Of a stretch of DNA of 57,520 nucleotides, positions 36,669-47,310 are shown piece by piece. Every line of letters starts with the position of its first letter. The first letter of the stretch is position 1. The position numbers and the translations under genes were made by a program. The stretch is from the NCBI GenBank assembly GCA_903941105.1, contig CAJANL010000140.1:1-57520 (forward strand), given 5' to 3'. The DNA is from an uncultured Rhodospirillaceae bacterium (GTDB lineage Bacteria > Pseudomonadota > Alphaproteobacteria > Rhodospirillales > Magnetospirillaceae). The notes under the pieces were generated by a model that was given only the letters and a program-made list of their open reading frames with translations, did no database searches and had not been told where the DNA came from.

Positions 36669-37406
36669 ATGGATCATTGGGTTTCCGATCTCACTTCCCG
36701 GCTCTTGGGGGCGCAAGACATTGCCGCCGCCCAACGGGCGTTTCGCCGCCTCGCCGCCGAAGCCGGGGTCGAACGGTTCGCCTATGCCTTGGTCGACGGC
36801 AGGCGCGGCCTTCATGTCGACACTACCTATCCCGAGGCATGGACGACGCATTACCTGGCCAACGGCTATCAGAATTTCGACCCGGTGGTGCTGGAGTCGC
36901 GGCACAGCCGCCTGCCCTTCGCCTGGCGCTTCGTCACCAATCGCCCGGGCCTGACCGCCGATCAGAGCCGCCTGTTCGCCGAAGCCTCCGACTTCGGCAT
37001 CCGCGACGGGATGACCATTCCATTCCACGGCGGCGGCAAAGGGTTCGGAATCCTGTCGCTGGCCTTCGAAAGCAACGCCAGACTGCGCGAGGTCATGGCG
37101 GCGCAGCCCCGCATGCGACTGCTCGGCATCTATTACCACACCGCCGTCGAACGCCTGCTTGAGGCGGAACGCGACGATGCCGATGTTACCAATGGCGGCG
37201 ACGACGGATACGGCGGACTGGCCCCGCATGAGCGCCAGTGTTTGTCACGCCTCGCCGACGGGCAATCGTTGTGGGACATCTCGGCCGCCCTGCACCTGCC
37301 CGAGACGTCGGTGAGAAGCATCCTGCGCGCCGTGCGCGAGCGCCTCGGCGCCACTACGACCGCCGACGCGATCGCCAAGGCGACGGCACGCAGGTGGATC
37401 GGGTAG
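36669..37406 (+). CDS. LuxR-family transcriptional regulator with autoinducer-binding domain
   Basis: A 245-residue regulator. The first 160 residues look like an acyl-homoserine-lactone-binding domain, with THYLANGYQNFDPVV and RLPFAWRF carrying the conserved Tyr, Asp and Trp of the pocket, and DGMTIPFHGGG. The C-terminal helix-turn-helix is LAPHERQCLSRLADG to ETSVRSILRAVRERLG. No LuxI synthase gene is present in the window, so it may be a solo that listens to other cells or to another host synthase. ATG 36669 is chosen; ribosome site weak. Confidence 0.8.
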   Translation: MDHWVSDLTSRLLGAQDIAAAQRAFRRLAAEAGVERFAYALVDGRRGLHVDTTYPEAWTTHYLANGYQNFDPVVLESRHSRLPFAWRFVTNRPGLTADQSRLFAEASDFGIRDGMTIPFHGGGKGFGILSLAFESNARLREVMAAQPRMRLLGIYYHTAVERLLEAERDDADVTNGGDDGYGGLAPHERQCLSRLADGQSLWDISAALHLPETSVRSILRAVRERLGATTTADAIAKATARRWIG

Positions 37407-37464
37407 AAGGCGTCCACAAACCAGACCGGACGCCCGCGCCCCACGTCCTCTGCCCCACGTCGTC

Positions 37465-38247
37465 TCAGGTGATCTCGAACCTTGCCAAGGTCTCGGCCAG
37501 ATCGTCACCGAACTGCGGCCCCTTGCGGATCAGGGCGGCACGCGGCGGCAAGCCCTTCAGCTTGGGACTGCCCCATTCATAGCTGGTCAGGACCGAGAAC
37601 GGAATGGTCTGGGTCACCGGCATGGCGGCCAGGGCACAGCCCATGTCGACGCCGGACAACATGCCCAGCTCCATGGAGGCGATCACCATGTCGGGCTGGG
37701 TACGGACAATGGTCTCGATGGCCTCGAAACCATTGCGCACCGTCGAGGTGCGATAGCCGCAGGCGGCCAGTTCGCGCTCGACGATGCGCGACATGGCCTT
37801 CTCCGGCACCACCAGCAGGATCTCGATATTCTTCTTCTCGACCGAGCCGAAATCCACGTCGGCGGTACGCTTGGCCGGCAATGAGCGGACCATGGCCGGC
37901 ATGTCGGTTTCCGGGACCGCTTCCCCGTCGGCCAGCTTCTCGATGCGGTCGACGAAGACCTGAACCTCATCCAGCTCGGCCGCCCCGGCCTCCTTCAACT
38001 CGGCGACATACTCGTCGAGGCGGTGGGTGACCAGCTTGATCATCGGCAGGCCCAGCATGTGGGCCTGGGTGCGTATGTTGCCGGCGGTGCGCTTCAGCGT
38101 CGCCAAACCCTCCTGCGTCGAGGTGCTGCGCGAGCGCATGTTCCCCAGCAGTACCTGGAGCTGGCTGGCGGTGTCGCGCAGTTCTTCCAGGAACTCGGCG
38201 ATGACCCGCCGTTCGTTCTCGTTGTCGGTGCCGTCAAAAGCGGACAT
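37465..38247 (-). CDS. Hpt-like and degenerate receiver protein
   Basis: A 260-residue protein from ATG 38247. The N-terminal helical part (NIRTQAHMLGLPMIKLVTHRL) resembles a histidine phosphotransfer or CheA P1-like bundle with His at about residue 63 or 77. The C-terminal part folds like a receiver (EILLVVPEKAMSRIVERELA, VRNGFEAIETIVRTQPDMVIASMEL), but the phospho-Asp position reads Ser in DMVIASMEL and the Lys is replaced (VLTSYEW). A signalling adaptor role is inferred. It lies upstream of no obvious partner. Confidence 0.6.
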   Translation of the reverse strand: MSAFDGTDNENERRVIAEFLEELRDTASQLQVLLGNMRSRSTSTQEGLATLKRTAGNIRTQAHMLGLPMIKLVTHRLDEYVAELKEAGAAELDEVQVFVDRIEKLADGEAVPETDMPAMVRSLPAKRTADVDFGSVEKKNIEILLVVPEKAMSRIVERELAACGYRTSTVRNGFEAIETIVRTQPDMVIASMELGMLSGVDMGCALAAMPVTQTIPFSVLTSYEWGSPKLKGLPPRAALIRKGPQFGDDLAETLARFEIT

Positions 38248-38322
38248 GACGCAAAACTCCCCAAGCTTCGTCGCGCCCATAGGGATACACTAGACCTCGA
38301 CGGCAGGAAACCCCCGCCTAGG

Positions 38323-38766
38323 TCAGCCCATGATCGCGACGAGTGACGGAGCGGCGGCCCGGCGCTCGGTCTCCAACATGTCGGCCAGGGTATAGCGGTC
38401 GAGCACCGAGAAAAACGCCTCCAACCCTTCGCTCAAAGCCGACCGGGCGAGGCAACTGGCCGACAGGCGGCACTCCTCGCCCTCTTCGCGCTGGCAACGC
38501 ACCAGCGAGAAATCCTCCTCGGTGCGGCGGATGAAATCACCCAGCTTGATGTCCTCGGGCGCCACCTGCAGCCTGATGCCGCCGTACTTGCCGCGCACCG
38601 TCTCCAGATACCCGGCGCGGCCCAACTGATGCACCACCTTGGTCAAATGGTTCTTTGAAATACCGTAGCACTCGGCGACCTCGTTGATGGTGACGAGCCC
38701 CCTTTCATTAAGCCCCACGTGAACCAATACCCGCAGCGCATAATCGGTATGAAGTGTCAACCGCAT
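38323..38766 (-). CDS. nsrR: Rrf2-family regulator, NsrR-like
   Basis: A 147-residue Rrf2 regulator. The winged helix has MRLTLHTDYALRVLVHVG and SKNHLTKVVHQLGRAGYL, and the iron-sulphur loop has Cys91, Cys99 and Cys105 (CQREEGEECRLSASC). MRLTLHTDYALR and this Cys pattern are closer to NsrR, the nitric-oxide-sensing repressor, than to IscR. It is divergent from the sensor-kinase pair at 38983-44489, one of which has a NIT-like domain. The gene symbol is therefore a likely, not certain, assignment. Confidence 0.75.
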   Translation of the reverse strand: MRLTLHTDYALRVLVHVGLNERGLVTINEVAECYGISKNHLTKVVHQLGRAGYLETVRGKYGGIRLQVAPEDIKLGDFIRRTEEDFSLVRCQREEGEECRLSASCLARSALSEGLEAFFSVLDRYTLADMLETERRAAAPSLVAIMG

Positions 38767-38982
38767 GAGCTTCCGACCTCGCCCGCAATTCTAGCCTAAA
38801 GTAGGGTCCGCCAATGCAGTGGAGACGTCAACCAGCGCCACGTCATGGCTCCCATGCGATGAACTTCCCGCTTTGTCGAAGGCGTGCGGAGGTTTACAAA
38901 AGGCGTTGGGGATTCACCACGAATACAAGAGGGAAGCCCAGGGAGTGCCCAGCGCAACACCCACCGCACGGCAAAACCAGCC

Positions 38983-41900
38983 ATGACGGACGAGTCGGCC
39001 ATAGCGAAGCGGGGGCAGCGCCGTGGACCACTGACCCGGTGGATGCGAACGCTGCCGATTGCCTGGCGCATTCCGCTGGTGGTGGCGCTCAATGCCCTGG
39101 TGGCCCTGGCCATGGGATCGCTGGGATGGTACGGCGCCGCCGTGGTGCTGGCCGATTTCGACGAGGTGCGCAACGGCCAGAGCCATCTCAGCGCCCTGGC
39201 TGATATCGATGCCCAGGCCGGCCGACTACAGAGTCTGATTCGCCAGTACCTCAACACCCCCACCGACGACGTGCTGAAGGAGACCGCGCGGCGCTCGGAG
39301 GAGCTGTTCGTCGCCATGGCCGCCACCACCGCCCGCGACGACCCCAACAACACCGACATCAACCGGCTGCATGCGGCGGCACGGCGCTTCGTCCAGGGCT
39401 TCCAGACCCTCAAGACCATCAACGCCGACGTGGCGCGCATCTATGAGACCCAGGTGCTGCAAGCCACCAGTGAGATTTCCGGGCTCTATGCCATCCTCAA
39501 CGCCTCGACCCGGGTGCAGCCGGGCAACTCGCTGGCGCCCGCCCTGGTGCGCTCGCATGAGAACTTCGTGGACAGCCTGATCGCCATCAACCTGTTCTAC
39601 TTCAACCACAACGCCCCCCGTGCCGCCCGTGCCCAGGCCAGCCTGCAGCGCGTCACCGATGCCATTCCCACGCTGGTGCAATTGGCCGGCAGCGACCTGC
39701 AGCGCGATTCCCTGAAGTTGATCGGCAAGCGCTCCCAGGCGCTGCGCAGCGACGTGGACGCCATCATCGGCGCCATCGAACGCCGCAACAGCGTGCTCGC
39801 CCAGGAGGTGGATGCCAGCCAGGAAGCCATGGCGTCGGCCATCGACCGCCTGCTGGCGGTGGGCCACCGCCGCGAGGAGGAATTGCAGCGGAAGTCGCAT
39901 GAATTGCTGGTGCGGGTGGCGGCCATCGGCATTGCCGGTACCAGCCTGCTGCTGCTGGCCGGCGCCTGGATCAGCTGGACCATCGGCCAGTCCATCCGCC
40001 AGCCACTACTCCGCCTGCGCCAGGTGATGGAGGCCGGCGCCACCGGGGACTGGAGTCAGGATATCGAGGATCGCGACCTCGATGACGAACTGGCGGCCAT
40101 GGCCCGCACCCTGGAAGTGTTCCGCCGCGATGCCATCGAGAAGGACCGTCTTGAGGGCGAGCGTGCCGAGGCCTTTGCTCGCGAGGAGGAAGCCAAGCGG
40201 CGCACCCTGAACGACCTTCTGGGGCAGATGGAGGCGCACGACACGCCGCAGACCTTCACCCACCCGGTGGCCGCGGCGCCGCAGACCGAGGCGGCCGAGA
40301 TCGCCGCGGTGTTCAACCGCGTGCTGGCGAAATTCCATGAGGCGACGCGGGGGCGCGACGATGCCATCCAGCAGTTGACCACCTCCATGGAAGCCGCCGA
40401 GGCCGCCAACCAGGCCAAATCCGCCTTCCTCGCCGCCATGAGCCACGAAATCCGCACCCCCATGAACGGCGTCATCGGCATGCTGGAGCTGCTGGGCTAC
40501 ACCGACATCGACCAGGAGCAGCGCACCCTGATCGGCACGGTCCGCGAATCGGGGCTGTCGCTGCTGTCCATCATCGACGACGTTCTCGACTTCTCCAAGA
40601 TCGAGGCCGGCCGCCTCGACCTGGAGCATACCGCGGTGTCACTGACGGCGCTGATGGATGGCGTGGTGCAGACGCTGGCGCCAGCCGCGTCGAAGAAGGG
40701 GCTGGCGCTGGGCAGTTTCGTCGATCCGGCCATCCCCGATGCCTTGATGGCCGATCCCTTGCGGCTGCGGCAGGTGCTGTTCAATCTGGCCGGCAATGCG
40801 GTGAAGTTCACCGAGCGGGGACACATCCGCCTGTTCGCCGAGTGGCGGGGCCGTGCCGGGGATGGTCGCGAGCGGATCGCCATCCGCGTGGTCGACACCG
40901 GCATCGGGCTCACTCCCGAAGGCAAGGCCCTGCTTTTCCAGCCCTTCGCCCAGGCGGAAACCTCCACCACGCGACGCTATGGCGGCACCGGGCTGGGCTT
41001 GTCCATTTCACGCCGGCTGTTGGAATTGATGGATGGAACGGTGGGCGTCGACAGCCAACCGGGCAACGGCTCGACCTTCTGGTTCACCGTGCCGCTGGCC
41101 TCGGCCGAGTTTGCGATGTCCGACGAACCACCGCCCGATTTCATGGGCCTACGGGTGCTGATCGTCCACCCCGATACCGCCCAGCGTACCCTGGTCGCCC
41201 GCTGCATAGAGCAGTGCGGCGCCGCCGTGGTGCGGGTGCCGGGGGCGGAAGGGGCCTTGGCCGCGTCGCGCAAGGCCTCGAATACCCATACCCCGTTCGA
41301 CCTCGCGGTGCTGGCAATCGGTGCCATGACGGCGACCGAACTGGCCGCCCTGGGCGACGCGCCCCTGCTGTTCATCGACGGCGATCCACTGCAAGCCCCC
41401 TGCCCCGCCATCGGCAGTGACGGCGGGCGTTTCGAGCTGGAACGGCTGCCCAACTGCTATGGCTTTCTTGGGTCACCGGTCGACGCCGCCCCGCTGCTGA
41501 GGGCGGTGACCAAGGTGGTGGCCGGCCGCATCGGCACCCCGTCGCCGCCGTCTCCGGCCCAACACTCGTCCCTGCCGGCGGCGAGTGCCATCCAGGGCCT
41601 GAATATCCTGGTCGCAGAGGACCATCCGGTAAACCAGCAGGTGATCCTGCGCCAACTGCGGCTGCTCGGACACAGGCCCGAGATGGCGCCCGACGGCGCC
41701 GCGGCCCTGGCGGCATGGCGGCAGCGGCGCTTCGATCTGGTGATCACCGATTGCCACATGCCGGTGATGGACGGCTTCCAGCTCACCACCGCCATCCGCA
41801 GCGAGGAATTGGCCAGCGCGGCCGTGCGCGGCGAGGAAATCCTGGACGACCCCAACCGCACCCCCATCCTGGCTCTGACCGCCAACGCGCTATCCGGTGA

Positions 41901-42024
41901 GGCCGAGCGTTGCCTGGCGGCGGGGATGGACGGCTATCTCGCCAAGCCGGTGGAATTGGGACGCCTACGCGAGGCGGTCGACCGCCTGCTGCCCGCCACC
42001 CTCTTTCCGACGGAAGTGCCATGA
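38983..42024 (+). CDS. Hybrid sensor histidine kinase
   Basis: About 1013 residues from ATG 38983 (the frame is open from 38884). A first membrane helix (about 26-50) leads to a large helical periplasmic domain; a second lies at about 310-335, followed by a HAMP-like linker. The transmitter has the phospho-His in [15 protein letters not shown] (about residue 488) and an HATPase with [12 protein letters not shown] and [17 protein letters not shown]. Next is a degenerate receiver ([17 protein letters not shown]), then an intact receiver ([13 protein letters not shown]; Asp923 in [13 protein letters not shown]). It resembles BarA/TorS-type kinases. Its stop overlaps the next kinase start (ATGA). 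Confidence 0.85.
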   Translation: MTDESAIAKRGQRRGPLTRWMRTLPIAWRIPLVVALNALVALAMGSLGWYGAAVVLADFDEVRNGQSHLSALADIDAQAGRLQSLIRQYLNTPTDDVLKETARRSEELFVAMAATTARDDPNNTDINRLHAAARRFVQGFQTLKTINADVARIYETQVLQATSEISGLYAILNASTRVQPGNSLAPALVRSHENFVDSLIAINLFYFNHNAPRAARAQASLQRVTDAIPTLVQLAGSDLQRDSLKLIGKRSQALRSDVDAIIGAIERRNSVLAQEVDASQEAMASAIDRLLAVGHRREEELQRKSHELLVRVAAIGIAGTSLLLLAGAWISWTIGQSIRQPLLRLRQVMEAGATGDWSQDIEDRDLDDELAAMARTLEVFRRDAIEKDRLEGERAEAFAREEEAKRRTLNDLLGQMEAHDTPQTFTHPVAAAPQTEAAEIAAVFNRVLAKFHEATRGRDDAIQQLTTSMEAAEAANQAKSAFLAAMSHEIRTPMNGVIGMLELLGYTDIDQEQRTLIGTVRESGLSLLSIIDDVLDFSKIEAGRLDLEHTAVSLTALMDGVVQTLAPAASKKGLALGSFVDPAIPDALMADPLRLRQVLFNLAGNAVKFTERGHIRLFAEWRGRAGDGRERIAIRVVDTGIGLTPEGKALLFQPFAQAETSTTRRYGGTGLGLSISRRLLELMDGTVGVDSQPGNGSTFWFTVPLASAEFAMSDEPPPDFMGLRVLIVHPDTAQRTLVARCIEQCGAAVVRVPGAEGALAASRKASNTHTPFDLAVLAIGAMTATELAALGDAPLLFIDGDPLQAPCPAIGSDGGRFELERLPNCYGFLGSPVDAAPLLRAVTKVVAGRIGTPSPPSPAQHSSLPAASAIQGLNILVAEDHPVNQQVILRQLRLLGHRPEMAPDGAAALAAWRQRRFDLVITDCHMPVMDGFQLTTAIRSEELASAAVRGEEILDDPNRTPILALTANALSGEAERCLAAGMDGYLAKPVELGRLREAVDRLLPATLFPTEVP

Positions 42025-44489
42025 CGGGCGAGGCGCGTCGCATCGACGGTGGCTCCAATCGCCATCGCCTGCTGGTGGCGGTGCTGGCGCCAGCCCTGGC
42101 ACTTCTCCTGTTCGGCGGCTTCATCGTCCTGGAAAAGTTGGAGAACTGGCGGCACTCCTCGCGGCTGCTCGCCACCGCCCAGTTGATCCGCACCGGGCAA
42201 AATCTGGTGCACGAGGTGCAGATCGAACGCCGATTGACGACGGCGGCCACCATGGCCGGCGAGAACGACGAAGCCCGTCGCGCCCTCGAACAGCAACGGA
42301 CGGTCACCGACCACAGCCGCCAGGACTTCGAGGCGATTCTGGCGCGCCCGACATCCCCCGCCCTGGCCGGCAGCACCGGCGCCGAATTCGGCCTCAACGC
42401 CCTCAATGGCCTGCGCGTCGACATCGATGGCCGCGCCGACGACCTGTTCGTGTTCCGGCAATTCAACATTCTGATCAGCCGCATCACGGTGCAGTCGGCA
42501 CGGCTGTGGGGCGACGACCTGGGCGGCGCCATGGCGGCGCGGCTCGACCTCGCCCTGGTCCGCGACCGCATCGATCGCAGCCGCGAAATTGGGTTGGCCA
42601 TGCTGTCGCCGGCGCCCCGCCACAACGGACTAGGGACCCTGCTGTTCGAAACGGACGTCGAGCGCCGCGCCTTCGCCGAGTCGCTGCGCAGCCACCTGTC
42701 CCGCACCTCGGGCGACTCCGTCATCGCCGTGCTTGACGGCGCGGCCATGACCGAGATCGACCGGCTGCATGAATTAGCCTTGAACGGTCGCATCGACGCC
42801 GCCTCGGCCGTCGCCTGGGCCGTCAGCCACGACCACATGCTGGATGCCATCAGCAAGGTCGAACTCCGCATGTCGGCCAGCCTGGAGCAAGTGCTGCGGG
42901 ACGACCTGCGCCACTCGAAGGCGGTGTTCTACGGGGTGGTGCTGGCCGGCCTGGTGGCCATGGGACTGGCGCTGGAGAGCCTGCGCCGCAGCGAGCGCCG
43001 CGCCTGGCTGGCGCAGGAGAAAGCCCGGAAGCTGTTCCGGGCGGTCGAACAGAGTCCCGTTTCGGTGATGATCACCGATGCCACGGGCATCATCGAATAC
43101 GTCAACCCCAGCTTCGCCGGCATGACCGGCTACGGCCGCGACGAGGTGGTCGGCCGCTCGCCGCGCATGTTCAAGTCCACCGTCATGCCGGTGGAGTCCT
43201 ACGCCGACCTGTGGCGCACCGTCAGCACCGGGCTGGATTGGCGGGGCGAAATGCTCAACCGCCGCAAGGATGGCAGCCTCTATTGGGAGTCCATGACCGT
43301 GGCACCGGTGCGGGGCGCCGACGGAGATCTGGTCAACTATGTCGCCTTCAAGGAGGACATCACCGAACTGAAGGATCTCCGCCGGGCACTGGAGCGCGAG
43401 CACGACACCCTGCGCGGCGTCCTGGCGGCCATCCGCGACGCCATCGCCCTGGTCGGCCCCAACGGACAATTCATCTACTTCAACCGCGCGCTCGAAGTCG
43501 AATTCGGCCCGATCCACAGCCTCACCTGCAGGGAATATTTTGCCGCCCACAGCTCCGACTGCCCCATCTGCGACAGCCGACGCGACGACATGCCGGCAAG
43601 ATCGAACCGGGAATGGCAGTCGGATGCGACCGGCAAGATCTATGAACTGACCGAAACAAGGGTCGCCGACGCCAAGGGTGAATTCTCTGTGCTGCAGGTG
43701 TTCCACGACATCACACTCCGCAAGCAGTCCGAGGAGGCTCTGGACAACGCGCGTGTCGCCGCCGAGGTGGCCAACCGGGCCAAATCGGAATTCCTCGCGG
43801 TGATGAGCCACGAACTGCGCACGCCGCTCAACGCCATCATCGGTTTCGCCGAGATCCTGGAGAGCCAGTTGCTGGGGCCTCAGAGCGTGCCGCAATACGT
43901 CGAATTTGCCCATGATATCCACGACTCCGGCCGCCACCTGCTGCAGTTGATCAACGACATCCTCGACGTGGCCCGCATCGAGGTGGGGCGCATCGTGCTG
44001 AACGAGGGGCCGCTCGACGTGGCCGAGGTGGTCCACCTCATCATGACACTGGTCCGCGAGCGGGCCGAGCATGGCCACGTGGCGGTGGCAGACGACCTGC
44101 CCGATGTCCTTCCGCCGTTGCGGGGCGATGCCCGTCGCATCAAGCAGGCGCTGCTCAACGTGGTAGGCAATGCGGTCAAGTTCACTCCACCGGGCGGCCG
44201 CGTCGAGATTTGGGTCGGCTCGGCGCCCGACGGCGGCCTCGACCTGCGGGTCACCGATACCGGCATCGGCATCGCGCCCGAGGACATGGACCGCGTCATG
44301 CAAGTGTTCACCCAGGCGGAAACCAGCCAGAAGCGCCGCTATCAGGGCACCGGCCTCGGCCTGCCGTTGACCCGCCAGCTGATGGAACTGCACGGCGGCA
44401 GCGTCACCCTGGCAAGCGAGATGGGCATCGGCACCCGAGTCACCCTGCATTTCCCCAAGGATCGCGTCATTCCGACACAAATAATATGA
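42021..44489 (+). CDS. NIT-domain PAS sensor histidine kinase
   Basis: An 822-residue kinase. A first membrane helix (about 17-38) is followed by a periplasmic domain with [19 protein letters not shown] and the later [14 protein letters not shown], the pattern of NIT nitrate/nitrite-sensing domains. After a second helix (about 295-315) come one canonical PAS domain ([20 protein letters not shown], with an adjoining PAC) and a second PAS-like segment with a Cys cluster (CREYF, DCPICD). The transmitter has His597 in [15 protein letters not shown] and a HATPase with [15 protein letters not shown] and [18 protein letters not shown]. It lacks a receiver and may phosphorylate the intact receiver of its neighbour. 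Nitrate or nitrite sensing is a family-based inference. Confidence 0.8.
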   Translation: MTGEARRIDGGSNRHRLLVAVLAPALALLLFGGFIVLEKLENWRHSSRLLATAQLIRTGQNLVHEVQIERRLTTAATMAGENDEARRALEQQRTVTDHSRQDFEAILARPTSPALAGSTGAEFGLNALNGLRVDIDGRADDLFVFRQFNILISRITVQSARLWGDDLGGAMAARLDLALVRDRIDRSREIGLAMLSPAPRHNGLGTLLFETDVERRAFAESLRSHLSRTSGDSVIAVLDGAAMTEIDRLHELALNGRIDAASAVAWAVSHDHMLDAISKVELRMSASLEQVLRDDLRHSKAVFYGVVLAGLVAMGLALESLRRSERRAWLAQEKARKLFRAVEQSPVSVMITDATGIIEYVNPSFAGMTGYGRDEVVGRSPRMFKSTVMPVESYADLWRTVSTGLDWRGEMLNRRKDGSLYWESMTVAPVRGADGDLVNYVAFKEDITELKDLRRALEREHDTLRGVLAAIRDAIALVGPNGQFIYFNRALEVEFGPIHSLTCREYFAAHSSDCPICDSRRDDMPARSNREWQSDATGKIYELTETRVADAKGEFSVLQVFHDITLRKQSEEALDNARVAAEVANRAKSEFLAVMSHELRTPLNAIIGFAEILESQLLGPQSVPQYVEFAHDIHDSGRHLLQLINDILDVARIEVGRIVLNEGPLDVAEVVHLIMTLVRERAEHGHVAVADDLPDVLPPLRGDARRIKQALLNVVGNAVKFTPPGGRVEIWVGSAPDGGLDLRVTDTGIGIAPEDMDRVMQVFTQAETSQKRRYQGTGLGLPLTRQLMELHGGSVTLASEMGIGTRVTLHFPKDRVIPTQII

Positions 44490-44552
44490 ATTCGGGGCTG
44501 TCGCGGTCGCCGCCCGCCCGCTAGAATCACTTGGCGGCTATAGTAAAGTGAC

Positions 44553-45677
44553 ATGCTCAGGGATAACGCCATCGGTGCGGTGCTCTCCGGCGGTGCGGGA
44601 CATCCCGTCGACCGTGCGGCCCGCGTACGCCTGGTCGCCGACACCCTGAAGGGTCCGGTAGCCGAGGTGTTCCGTCGCCTGATCCCCGCCTTCGCGGCCT
44701 TCAGCGGCGAGCAGTTCTATTCCATCGCCATGAGCAACGGCACCATCCTGCATGGCTGCCTGCTGATCTTCCGCCACCGCCGCAACGCCTTCGCCCACCT
44801 TCTGGTGGATGCCCGGGGCCGTCCGGTGCGCGACGACTTCGTCCGGCTCAGTTGCGGCAAGACGCTGCATGACGTCATCACCCTCATCGTGCGGACCCAT
44901 GCCAAGCGGCAGTTCCGCGCCTCGCTGGGGGGCGACCCCGACGATTGCACCAGCGAGGCCGGCCAACTCTATCAGGCCATCAAGGAATACCTGATCCACG
45001 AGTGGCAAGTGCCGCTGGTGCCGCATTACAGCGCGCTGCCGGTGGAAGCGGTGATGGACCTGGGGCCGGAATTGCTTGAGATCCGCGAGCCGGTGAAGCT
45101 TGACGCCATCGCCACCGCAGCGGCTCCGCCTCCCGCTCCACCCTCGCCCACCCGCAAGGTGGAGCCTGTGGCTGCGGTACCGGTGGCTGCGGTACCGGTG
45201 GCTGCGGTACCGGTGGCTGCGGTACCGGTGGCTGCGGTACCGGTGGCTGCGGTACAGGTGCCGCAGCCACATGCTCCGGCCAGGGCCGTGGTATCGGACA
45301 AGGACGCGGCGCCCTCCGACCTCAGCGAACAGGAGGAATTCTGGTGGGACGTGCTGCGGGACATCCAGCTCTCGGCCGTGCTGGGGCGTCTCGACGAATG
45401 GGAGAAGCGCGAGTTCGTGACGGCGCTGGCCTCCTGCAATGAAACGACCCACACCGAGATCTTCGGCGCCTTGATGCTGTCCATGCCTCAGGCGGCGGCG
45501 TGCATGATCGCCGCCTACCGGTCCTTGGGCGAGAAAAGCTTCAAGATGGTATTCGGCCCCCCGGGTCGGCCAAAGATGGTGACCATGGTGGCGGAGCGCA
45601 TGCGGACGCGCAATCTCGGCTCCCGCACCGAGCTGCGCACCCTCTTCAAGGCCATGGACGGCCTGGTGAAGATGTAG
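44553..45677 (+). CDS. Protein of unknown function with VAAVP repeats
   Basis: A 374-residue protein of unknown family. An N-terminal alpha/beta-like domain of about 190 residues (EQFYSIAMSNGTILHGCLLI, FAHLLVDARGRPVRDDFVRL) is joined by a flexible Pro/Ala linker to a C-terminal helical domain of about 110 residues (EEFWWDVLRDIQLSAVLGRL, MLSMPQAAACMIAAYRSLGE). The linker has six copies of V-A-A-V-P/Q encoded by a 15-base tandem repeat. It lies just after the two kinases; a signalling role is only suggested by position. Confidence 0.6.
   Translation: MLRDNAIGAVLSGGAGHPVDRAARVRLVADTLKGPVAEVFRRLIPAFAAFSGEQFYSIAMSNGTILHGCLLIFRHRRNAFAHLLVDARGRPVRDDFVRLSCGKTLHDVITLIVRTHAKRQFRASLGGDPDDCTSEAGQLYQAIKEYLIHEWQVPLVPHYSALPVEAVMDLGPELLEIREPVKLDAIATAAAPPPAPPSPTRKVEPVAAVPVAAVPVAAVPVAAVPVAAVPVAAVQVPQPHAPARAVVSDKDAAPSDLSEQEEFWWDVLRDIQLSAVLGRLDEWEKREFVTALASCNETTHTEIFGALMLSMPQAAACMIAAYRSLGEKSFKMVFGPPGRPKMVTMVAERMRTRNLGSRTELRTLFKAMDGLVKM
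45168..45257 (+). repeat. 15-base tandem repeat, six copies, within the VAAVP gene
   Basis: The unit GTGGCTGCGGTACCG repeats six times without interruption; the last copy has ACAG instead of ACCG. Unit length is a multiple of three, so copy-number change would lengthen or shorten the linker by five residues without frameshift. Confidence 0.9.
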
Positions 45678-45707
45678 GGGGAGAGCCCCCCCTACTCCCC
45701 CTCGACC

Positions 45708-46487
45708 CTACTCCCCTTCGAATTGCGGCCGCCGCTTTTCCCGGAACGCCGCCATTCCCTCCGCATAGTCCGCCGTCTTCAGGAAGCGGTAGCACTCGTC
45801 CAGCTCGGCTTCCGAGATCGGGCTGGGGCTGTCGAGGCGGGTGAGGAAGCGCTTGTGCCAGCGATTGGCCAGCGGCGCCCCGGCGGCGATGCGGCGGGCC
45901 GTGGCGTAGGCATCCTCCTCGGCCTTGTCGTCGTCGAGGACGCGGTTGACCAGCCGCTTGGCCAGGGCCTCCTCGGCATCGAACACTCGGGCCTCCAGCA
46001 GGATTTCCGACGCCACCGCCGGGCCGACCAGGCGGCGGATCACCGCCAGTTCGGGATAGGCCATCACCACCGAGATCTTGTTGATGGGCACGCCGAACTT
46101 GCCGGATTTGGCCGAAATGCGCATGTCGCAACAGCAGGCCAGTTCGAGGCCGCCGCCAACGCAGGGGCCAAAGACCAAGGCCACCACCGGCTGCGGGCAG
46201 GTGCGCACCGCATCCAGAGCCTTGCGCATCACCACGTCGTAGGCCTTGGCCTGGGTGGCGTTGGCGCGGTCGGTGTCGAACTCTTCGATATCCGCCCCCG
46301 GAGCGAAGGCCTTGGTGCCGGCGCCGCGCAGCACCACGGCGCCGATGGTCTTGTCGCCGGCGATGTCCTTGAACGCGGCGGCGAGCCCGCGCCACATGGG
46401 CAGGTTGAGCGCATTCATGCGGTCGGGCCGGTTCAGCATCACCGTCGCCACCGCGCCGTCGCGCATCACCTCGATCACCTCGGACAT
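45708..46487 (-). CDS. Enoyl-CoA hydratase/isomerase
   Basis: A 259-residue crotonase-fold protein. The CoA-binding and oxyanion-hole segments are AFAPGADIEEF and GPCVGGGLELACCCDMRIS, and the trimer region follows. The substrate cannot be decided from the sequence: beta-oxidation hydratase and degradation-specific members share these motifs. It is convergent with the VAAVP gene and divergent from pyrE. Confidence 0.85.
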   Translation of the reverse strand: MSEVIEVMRDGAVATVMLNRPDRMNALNLPMWRGLAAAFKDIAGDKTIGAVVLRGAGTKAFAPGADIEEFDTDRANATQAKAYDVVMRKALDAVRTCPQPVVALVFGPCVGGGLELACCCDMRISAKSGKFGVPINKISVVMAYPELAVIRRLVGPAVASEILLEARVFDAEEALAKRLVNRVLDDDKAEEDAYATARRIAAGAPLANRWHKRFLTRLDSPSPISEAELDECYRFLKTADYAEGMAAFREKRRPQFEGE

Positions 46488-46580
46488 TCTCTCTACCCCG
46501 TCTCAGTTGTCTGCTTGCAGGAACGGGCGATTGTGCCTATACCGCCCCCAGGCGGCAAGGCAGACAAAGGGAACCCGACC

Positions 46581-47273
46581 ATGGCACAAACCGTTTCCCG
46601 CACTCCCGAGCAGAAACAGGCGGCGCTGACCACCGCGCGCATCCTGCTTGAGATCAAGGCGGTCAATTTCCGTCCCGAGGAGCCCTATACCCTGACTTCG
46701 GGGTGGTCGAGCCCGGTGTATGTCGACTGCCGCAAGGTGATTTCCTTCCCGCGAGCGCGCTCCACCATCGTCAAGCTGATGACCAATGCCATCCTGCGCG
46801 ATGTCGGTCATGAATCCGCCGACGCCATCGCGGGCGGCGAGACGGCCGGCATTCCCTATGCTGCGTGGATTTCCGACCGCATGGCGCTGCCGATGCTCTA
46901 CATCCGCAAGAAACCGAAGGGCTTCGGCCGCAACGCCCAGATCGAGGGCGACTTCAAGGAAGGCGACCGCATCGTGCTGGTCGAGGATCTGGCCTCGGAC
47001 GGCGCCTCCAAGGTCAATTTCGTCAATGCCATCCGCCAGGCCGGCGGCCACATCGACCACACCTTCGTGGTGTTCTTCTACGGCGTCTTCCCGGGCGCCC
47101 TGAAGTCGCTCAACGAGATCGACGTCGAGATGTCCTATCTTGCCAACTGGTGGGATGTGCTGGAGGTGGCCGAGCAGGAAGGCCAGTTCGACAAGCGCAC
47201 CATCGAGGAGGTCCGCTCCTTCCTGCACGACCCGGTGCAGTGGTCGACCCTGCACGGCGGCCGCAGCGCCTAA
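46581..47273 (+). CDS. pyrE: Orotate phosphoribosyltransferase
   Basis: A 230-residue type I phosphoribosyltransferase. FTLTSGWSSPVYVDCRK-like residues (YTLTSGWSSPVYVDCRK) and RIVLVEDLASDGASK, the PRPP-binding loop, are diagnostic, as is KKPKGFGRNAQIEG for orotate binding. It converts orotate to OMP in pyrimidine synthesis. AAAGGG lies 9-14 bases upstream of ATG 46581. Confidence 0.93.
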   Translation: MAQTVSRTPEQKQAALTTARILLEIKAVNFRPEEPYTLTSGWSSPVYVDCRKVISFPRARSTIVKLMTNAILRDVGHESADAIAGGETAGIPYAAWISDRMALPMLYIRKKPKGFGRNAQIEGDFKEGDRIVLVEDLASDGASKVNFVNAIRQAGGHIDHTFVVFFYGVFPGALKSLNEIDVEMSYLANWWDVLEVAEQEGQFDKRTIEEVRSFLHDPVQWSTLHGGRSA

Positions 47274-47310
47274 CAGGCTACGGAAAAACTCTTCCCGCCG
47301 CCCTTCATCT

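Noticed and set aside
40977..41453. Leftward open frame inside the hybrid kinase gene
   Set aside because: It is antisense to a well-supported kinase domain and shows no family motif.
45168..45257. CRISPR-like array of short repeats
   Set aside because: The repeats are directly adjacent 15-base units with no spacers, in frame with a coding sequence; this is a protein repeat.
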